A DNA stretch of 39,304 nt. Source: an uncultured Clostridia bacterium (GTDB lineage Bacteria > Bacillota > Clostridia > Christensenellales > DTU072). Shown here one piece after another: positions 34,759 through 39,304 of this stretch; within the stretch, counting starts at the first letter, position 1; every line of letters starts with the position of its first letter. The stretch spans positions 1-39,304 of the forward strand of contig CALVYG010000011.1 in assembly GCA_944372095.1 (NCBI GenBank), written 5' to 3'. Made by a program: the position numbers and the translations under genes. The notes under the pieces were generated by a model. The model ran no database searches and was not told the origin of the DNA. It was given only the letters and a program-made list of their open reading frames with translations.

Positions 34759-37589
34759 TCTTCCGTGTCCTTACTTGCCGCCGCTTCGTCTCGCTCGTCT
34801 TTGTCTTCTACCGATTCTGTATTTATTTCTTTTTCGCCTTTATCATCGGCTTCTTCGTTTATTCCGTCGCTTTTCACCCCGCTCAACGTTCCCGGCGCCG
34901 TTGTATCGTTCTCTTTGCCCGTCACGTTGGCTTTAATTTCTTCAATCTGGCTTTCTTCCGATATAGGGGTATCCGTATTCACACTTACGGTTCCCGTAGC
35001 TCCGTCCGCAACTGCTTTCGGCTTTTCTTCTTCCTTGAAGAATTTTGCTCCTCCGAGCGTTGTTTTTGCTATCCATTTATCAAATAAGGTCAATAAACAA
35101 GGTAAGAGAATAAATACCAATACCAATGACGTAGCTGCCGTTCTTGCTATAAGTTCGCCGAACACCACTATTGCGGGCATTGTGGACATTATTGCTATTA
35201 CCACTCCGGCGCAACAAAGTATTATAGAACTTGTAAGTATAGCTCTGCTGCTCTTTGCTACCGCTTTCTTCATTGCATCGTTTTTCCCTTCGTTCTTTCT
35301 TGCTTCCAAATAATTTGAAGTAAGAAGTATTCCGTAATCTATCGTCGCTCCGAGCATTACCGCGCTCACTATCATATATCCAATAAATACAAGCGTATCT
35401 CCCGTGAGAACGCTTATACTCATACTTATCCATACAGAACCTTGTATTACGAATACCAACAACAAAGGCAGTATTGCGCTGCGGAAAGTTATAAACAGGA
35501 TTATCATTACAAGTACAATGGATACCCACGTTATTACCGTGTAATCCACAGTAACTATGTCTTTTATTTCAATCGCACTGCTTGACCCTCCGAGTAAATA
35601 ATACTCTCCCTTGTTTACGCCGTTCTCACTGAATATCGCACGGATTTCCGAGATTGCCTTCTCGGTTTCTTTTCCCTCTTCGGGTAAATCGAGATACGTA
35701 ACCATTCTACGGTACTCTCCGCCGTTATCGAATTGTTTTAAGAATACGTCGGGTAATATTCCGCTCATTCCGCTTTCGTCTATCACTGATTTCGATTGTG
35801 CGGTAATTATGTATTCCTTCTCGGCCAGTTTATTGGTTAAAACAGATTCCAATGTCGTTTCTTTTCCGTCTTCCGTTGTTACGCTTCTTTCGGCTACTTC
35901 TTTTTTTATAAGTACCGCCAATTGATTCTGACTTTCGAAAACGCCTTCTATTTCCTTTTTGTCTTCATAGATAAGCGACCCTTCGCTGCCGAATGTTGCC
36001 GTATCTCCGTATCCGAACTGCATGAAATTTTGTCCCACTGCACCCAATACTATTACTACGAGCATTATTCCGGAAATTACCTTACGCCATTTCAGTATTA
36101 CTCCCGTTGATTTTCTGAACGTGAATTTGAAATTTCTGTGTTCTGTTTTTACGATAAGTTTGTTTGTGTATATCGCCAATCCCGGTAAAAGCATAAATAC
36201 GCTTAAAAGACTGAATATTACTCCCTTTGTAAAGACAATACCCATATCCAATCCTATTGTATAACTCATGAACATCAAAGCTATAAAGCTCGCTATCGTT
36301 GTAAGACTGCTTGCGTTTATCGGACTTAAAGACGCCTTTATCGCATTTATCATTGCCTGTTCGACATCCGGTGTCTTTTCTTTCTCCTGCTTGAATCTCG
36401 TAAGCAAAAATATTGAATAATCCATACTGAGCGCAAGTTGCAATATCCCTGCCACTCCGCTTGTCAGATACGAGACGCTACCCATTATTACGTTGCTTCC
36501 CATATTTATTATTACCGCAACGCCTATCGCTATCAGATACAATACGGGTTCCCAGAATGAAGTCGTAAACATAAACAATATTACAAGTACCACTATTCCG
36601 ACGGCTATAAGCGCATACATCGTCTGCGTTTCCACACAGTCTATACTGTTATATGTCGTTGCCGCGTTTCCGCTTAAATGCACTCCGTACCCTTCTTTAT
36701 CCGCAAGCGACCTTATATTGTCTATTGCTTTCATTGTTTCGTCGGCATAATCGCTTCCCGTAAACGTTACCTGGTACAGCGGGGAATAGTTCCCTTCGCT
36801 GTCCGCAGCATAAAACATATCGAGCGACGATTTGAATTCTTCAAGCATCGTTTCTACTTCGCTGACCGAAAAACTTCCGGCATCCGTTCCGGAAAGCAAT
36901 CCGCTTGTCAATAAATCCGTTGCCATTGAAATTATTATTTTTTTACCTTTTTCACTGTCAAATGAATAATTTCCGCTTGCCAATTCAGATTCGTAGCTGT
37001 CCCCGATTAAGCTCCAGAAAATCGGATTTGAAATAAGATTGATAAGTGATGTGGGATTTGATAAATCTATACTTCCGATTATCGGTTTTAGATATTCAGC
37101 CAAATCCGTTAAATTCAAGTTCTCTGCAATATTCAGAAGCAACAATATACATTCGGCATATTCGCTCTGCGTATAAGTGTCCGAAAAATCTTTCGTTATT
37201 CCGCCGAATAAATCGTCCAGCCATAATATGTTTGCTATCCCGTCTTCTTTAAGCATTTTGCTTTTGAATTCGGCTGCCTCGGCATAGGAAATCGATACTT
37301 TCTTTTTGCTTTCGGTTTTCGTTATCATTACCGACGCGTTTCCTCCCTCTCCGAACTCGTCGTACATCGTTGACAAGCCCTGCTTGACTTCACTGTCATC
37401 GGGAAGATATGAAGTGGAATCGTAATTGGTATTTACAAAGAAATATCCGACTATTCCGGCTATGAACAAAACACCGAACGCTATAACAAACCACAGACGT
37501 TTTTTTACTACCGTTCTTGCAATGGCATCAGCCGCTTTCTGCGCAAATACACCTGATTTTTCAATAAATTTATGAAATTTCTCTTTCAC
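34755..37589 (-). CDS. MMPL/RND-family exporter
   Basis: 944 residues in the two-repeat MMPL pattern: TM1 (about 30-50), a large outer loop (about 52-320), a first helix block with the proton-relay motif ALSMDYSIFLLTRF, TM7 (about 505-522), a second outer loop (about 530-690), and a second block with GATIDYGILLTSNY. The last 85 or so residues are a hydrophilic acidic tail. Family members export lipids, siderophores or drugs using the proton gradient. The start is GTG with GGAGG 6 bases upstream. It overlaps aroK by 4 bases. The cargo is unknown. Confidence 0.92.
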   Translation of the reverse strand: MKEKFHKFIEKSGVFAQKAADAIARTVVKKRLWFVIAFGVLFIAGIVGYFFVNTNYDSTSYLPDDSEVKQGLSTMYDEFGEGGNASVMITKTESKKKVSISYAEAAEFKSKMLKEDGIANILWLDDLFGGITKDFSDTYTQSEYAECILLLLNIAENLNLTDLAEYLKPIIGSIDLSNPTSLINLISNPIFWSLIGDSYESELASGNYSFDSEKGKKIIISMATDLLTSGLLSGTDAGSFSVSEVETMLEEFKSSLDMFYAADSEGNYSPLYQVTFTGSDYADETMKAIDNIRSLADKEGYGVHLSGNAATTYNSIDCVETQTMYALIAVGIVVLVILFMFTTSFWEPVLYLIAIGVAVIINMGSNVIMGSVSYLTSGVAGILQLALSMDYSIFLLTRFKQEKEKTPDVEQAMINAIKASLSPINASSLTTIASFIALMFMSYTIGLDMGIVFTKGVIFSLLSVFMLLPGLAIYTNKLIVKTEHRNFKFTFRKSTGVILKWRKVISGIMLVVIVLGAVGQNFMQFGYGDTATFGSEGSLIYEDKKEIEGVFESQNQLAVLIKKEVAERSVTTEDGKETTLESVLTNKLAEKEYIITAQSKSVIDESGMSGILPDVFLKQFDNGGEYRRMVTYLDLPEEGKETEKAISEIRAIFSENGVNKGEYYLLGGSSSAIEIKDIVTVDYTVITWVSIVLVMIILFITFRSAILPLLLVFVIQGSVWISMSISVLTGDTLVFIGYMIVSAVMLGATIDYGILLTSNYLEARKNEGKNDAMKKAVAKSSRAILTSSIILCCAGVVIAIMSTMPAIVVFGELIARTAATSLVLVFILLPCLLTLFDKWIAKTTLGGAKFFKEEEKPKAVADGATGTVSVNTDTPISEESQIEEIKANVTGKENDTTAPGTLSGVKSDGINEEADDKGEKEINTESVEDKDERDEAAASKDTEE

Positions 37590-37716
37590 GTCCCACCTCC
37601 GCGTAAAATTAAACTCTCATTTTCATATACGGCCATACACGAATCCGTAAATCTTGCATTTTTTATCGAACGGTTTCGTTTCGGAATTTCCGGTTTATCG
37701 TCAGTTATATTTTTAT

Positions 37717-38979
37717 TTATTTTCCGTATTTTTCAAATTCTGGCAGAAACGTCAACGTCGCAAAATAATCCGACGGGGTTTCCGCGCGTCTTATAAGTCT
37801 GTATGTCCCGTCCGGTTTTAATAAAATTTCCGCACTTCTCAGTCTGCCGTTATAATTGTATCCCATACTGAATCCGTGCGCGCCGGTATCGTGAATAAAC
37901 AGTAAATCTCCCGTATTTATTTTCGGTAAAGCTCTGTCTACCGCAAATTTATCGCTGTTTTCGCATAAACTTCCGACCACGTCGTAAGTATGGTCGCAAG
38001 GTTCGTTTTCTTTCCCCAATACGGTTATATGGTGGTAAGCACCGTACATCGCAGGGCGCATAAGGTTCGCCGAACATGCGTCTACACCTATGTATTCTTT
38101 ATATATATGTTTTTCGTGTATTGCCCTTGTCACTAATCCGCCGTACGGAGCAAGCATATATCTTCCGAGTTCGGTGCAAATTCTCGGCTTAATACCTTTC
38201 GGCGCGAGAATTTCTTCATACGCCTTTTTCACTCCTTCCGATATTACGAATATATCGTTTTCAGGCTGTTCGGGACGGTACGGAACCCCCACGCCTCCGC
38301 TCAGATTCACAAAAGTAAATTTTACGCCGTATTCTTCTGTAATAGACGCTATTGCGTTAAATAATACACGCGCAAGTTCTTCATAATAGTCGTTACCGAG
38401 CGTGTTACTTGCCAGAAATGCGTGCAATCCGAACTCTTCCACGCCCTCTTTCTTCAATATTTTTACCGCTTCGAAAAGCTGTGCCTTTGTCAATCCGTAT
38501 TTTGCGTCCGCAGGATTTCCCATTATTCTGTTATTTACGCTGAATTCTCCTCCGGGATTATATCTCAGTGAAATTTTCTTGGGTATCCCTGCCGCTTTTT
38601 TCAAAAAAGGTATATGCGTTATATCGTCAAGGTTGATTACGGCGTTTAATTTTCTCGCCAAAACAAATTCTTCCTCGGGCGTTTCGTTACTGCTGAACAT
38701 AATTTCGTCGCCGGAAAATCCGCATTCTTTTGCCATCAACAATTCAGTATATGATGAACAGTCAACTCCGCAGCCCACGCTTTTAAGCAATTTCAATATT
38801 TCCGGATTAGGCGTGGCTTTAACCGCGAAATATTCCTTGAATCCACTGTTCCACGAAAAAGCGGCATAAAGTTTTTTTGCATTATCCGTTATACCTTTTT
38901 CGTCGTATATATGAAAAGGAGTAGGGTATTTTGCCGCTATTTCTTCGGCTTTTTCTTTTGTCAAAAACGGTACTTTCAT
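37717..38979 (-). CDS. lysA: Diaminopimelate decarboxylase-type PLP enzyme
   Basis: Fold-III PLP decarboxylase of 420 residues. The PLP lysine is Lys54 in YFAVKATPNPEIL. Also NLSGGVGVPYRPE (phosphate-binding loop), CTELGRYMLAPYG, and the active-site cysteine in GSLCENSDKFAVDR. Most LysA proteins have HIGSQ in the middle; here it is HAFLASNTLGN, a variant seen in one LysA-like branch. So meso-DAP to lysine is the likely reaction, with another amino acid possible. AGGAG lies 6 bases before the ATG, with a fully consensus promoter. No lysine riboswitch fits in the short leader. Confidence 0.88.
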   Translation of the reverse strand: MKVPFLTKEKAEEIAAKYPTPFHIYDEKGITDNAKKLYAAFSWNSGFKEYFAVKATPNPEILKLLKSVGCGVDCSSYTELLMAKECGFSGDEIMFSSNETPEEEFVLARKLNAVINLDDITHIPFLKKAAGIPKKISLRYNPGGEFSVNNRIMGNPADAKYGLTKAQLFEAVKILKKEGVEEFGLHAFLASNTLGNDYYEELARVLFNAIASITEEYGVKFTFVNLSGGVGVPYRPEQPENDIFVISEGVKKAYEEILAPKGIKPRICTELGRYMLAPYGGLVTRAIHEKHIYKEYIGVDACSANLMRPAMYGAYHHITVLGKENEPCDHTYDVVGSLCENSDKFAVDRALPKINTGDLLFIHDTGAHGFSMGYNYNGRLRSAEILLKPDGTYRLIRRAETPSDYFATLTFLPEFEKYGK

Positions 38980-39013
38980 ATTTTACTCCTTTGCACAAAT
39001 TACTATATAAAAT

Positions 39014-39042
39014 ATTATATAAACTCTATATATAAATGTCAA
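39014..39042 (-). promoter_or_regulatory. lysA promoter
   Basis: Minus-strand TTGACA (39037-39042), 17-base spacer, TATAAT (39014-39019): both boxes match consensus exactly. It lies about 35 bases upstream of the ATG. I see nothing supportable in 39043-39180. Confidence 0.9.
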
Positions 39043-39180
39043 CGGAATAGCTTGAATGACAATGACTTTTTATATTTTTTCTTTTCAGCTGTATTTTAGG
39101 GGAAAAGTAGAAAATTAAATACCAAAATTTAACTTCCGTTCGCAAAACCGGCAGTTCTTCGGTTCGTCCTTTCTTTCTTT

Positions 39181-39214
39181 AATAAAACAGGACGCGACAT
39201 CTATACGCGTCCTG
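39181..39214 (-). terminator. Terminator after the tRNA-like 3' end
   Basis: CAGGACGCG (39188-39196) pairs with CGCGTCCTG (39206-39214). On the minus strand it is followed by TTTTATT. It starts 6 bases past the CCA end, which argues that an RNA is really made from this side. Confidence 0.85.
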
Positions 39215-39220
39215 CACTCT

Positions 39221-39304
39221 TGGAGCCGGTGGGCGGACTCGAACCGCCGACCTTTTGTTTCCCCAAAAAATCACCGATTTTTCGGGAACCCCGTTTTACG
39301 CGAA
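39221..39304 (-). tRNA. tRNA-like 3' half (Thr-like), truncated at the window edge
   Basis: On the minus strand, T arm GGCGG-TTCGAGT-CCGCC is followed directly by acceptor strand CACCGGC, discriminator T and CCA (39221-39249), with AGGTC before the T arm. This matches the 3' end of clostridial tRNA-Thr. Upstream, the expected anticodon arm is missing: no 5-bp stem with a T33-containing 7-base loop can be formed. Instead there is a 10-bp hairpin (39262-39271 with 39277-39286). The 5' part is outside the window. It may be a tRNA fragment left by integration, an interrupted tRNA, or a different RNA with a tRNA-like end. Confidence 0.45.

Noticed and set aside
38980..39060. Lysine riboswitch before lysA
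   Set aside because: The consensus promoter is only about 35 bases from the ATG, far too close for a lysine riboswitch, and no such fold is seen.
39221..39304. tmRNA 3' end
   Set aside because: tmRNA needs discriminator A and a G3-U70 pair before CCA. Reading CCA at 39221-39223 gives discriminator T and no U at position 70. Reading CGGCTCC-A as the end would leave CCA unencoded and add three bases between T arm and acceptor.

Overview
The window reads as chromosomal DNA of a low-to-moderate G+C Firmicute, most likely an uncultured gut-type Clostridia. The grounds are the sporulation genes (yqfC, yqfD, a PdaB-like deacetylase), Firmicute-type gene order (yqfC-yqfD-pgpH-ybeY-era-yqzL-recO and yggS-sepF-lspA-rluD), AGGAGG-type ribosome sites, TTGACA/TATAAT promoters, SepF, pyruvate phosphate dikinase, and tRNA genes with encoded CCA. 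No prophage, plasmid or CRISPR locus was seen.

Layout. (1) 1-4800: a possible degraded IS30 end, then rho and ppdK, both on minus. (2) 4829-14163, all minus and nearly gap-free: recO, tiny yqzL, a fused ybeY-era gene, a short pgpH, yqfD, yqfC, an RluD-family synthase, lspA, a short sepF, yggS, a two-OB-fold SSB-like gene and a PdaB-like deacetylase. It joins two blocks that are separate in Bacillus: division/envelope genes, and the yqf operon for sporulation, c-di-AMP turnover and ribosome maturation. (3) 14394-25453, minus: a divergent purD-like ATP-grasp gene, a membrane-anchored metallophosphoesterase, a sirtuin, and a 2397-residue lipoprotein with about 20 InlB-type repeats and a DUF6273-like end. 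The last three overlap head to tail behind one strong promoter. (4) 25606-28136: a Crp/Fnr regulator divergent from an unrecognised protein plus an AEC transporter; the block is bounded by two copies of one terminator sequence. (5) 28142-28859: rdgB and tRNA-Gly(CCC), minus. (6) 29114-32981, plus: a fusion of a sugar-isomerase-like TIM barrel with an acyl-CoA ligase, then a CPA2 cation/proton antiporter. (7) 33063-37589, minus: MMPL/RND exporter, aroK, aroQ and an amidohydrolase, each overlapping the next by 4 bases. (8) 37717-39304, minus: a LysA-type decarboxylase with a consensus promoter, and a tRNA-like 3' end at the window edge.

Most genes are on minus. Minus-strand genes favour purine-ending codons and plus-strand genes pyrimidine-ending codons, which suggests that minus is the replication leading strand.

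The best candidates for something not widely described are the TIM-barrel/acyl-CoA-ligase fusion, the giant repeat lipoprotein with its sirtuin and phosphoesterase partners, the YbeY-Era fusion in a compacted operon, the purD paralogue with altered metal ligands, and the odd tRNA 3' end. Nothing here is clearly a new defence or mobile system. All family calls are from reading motifs, without database searches.
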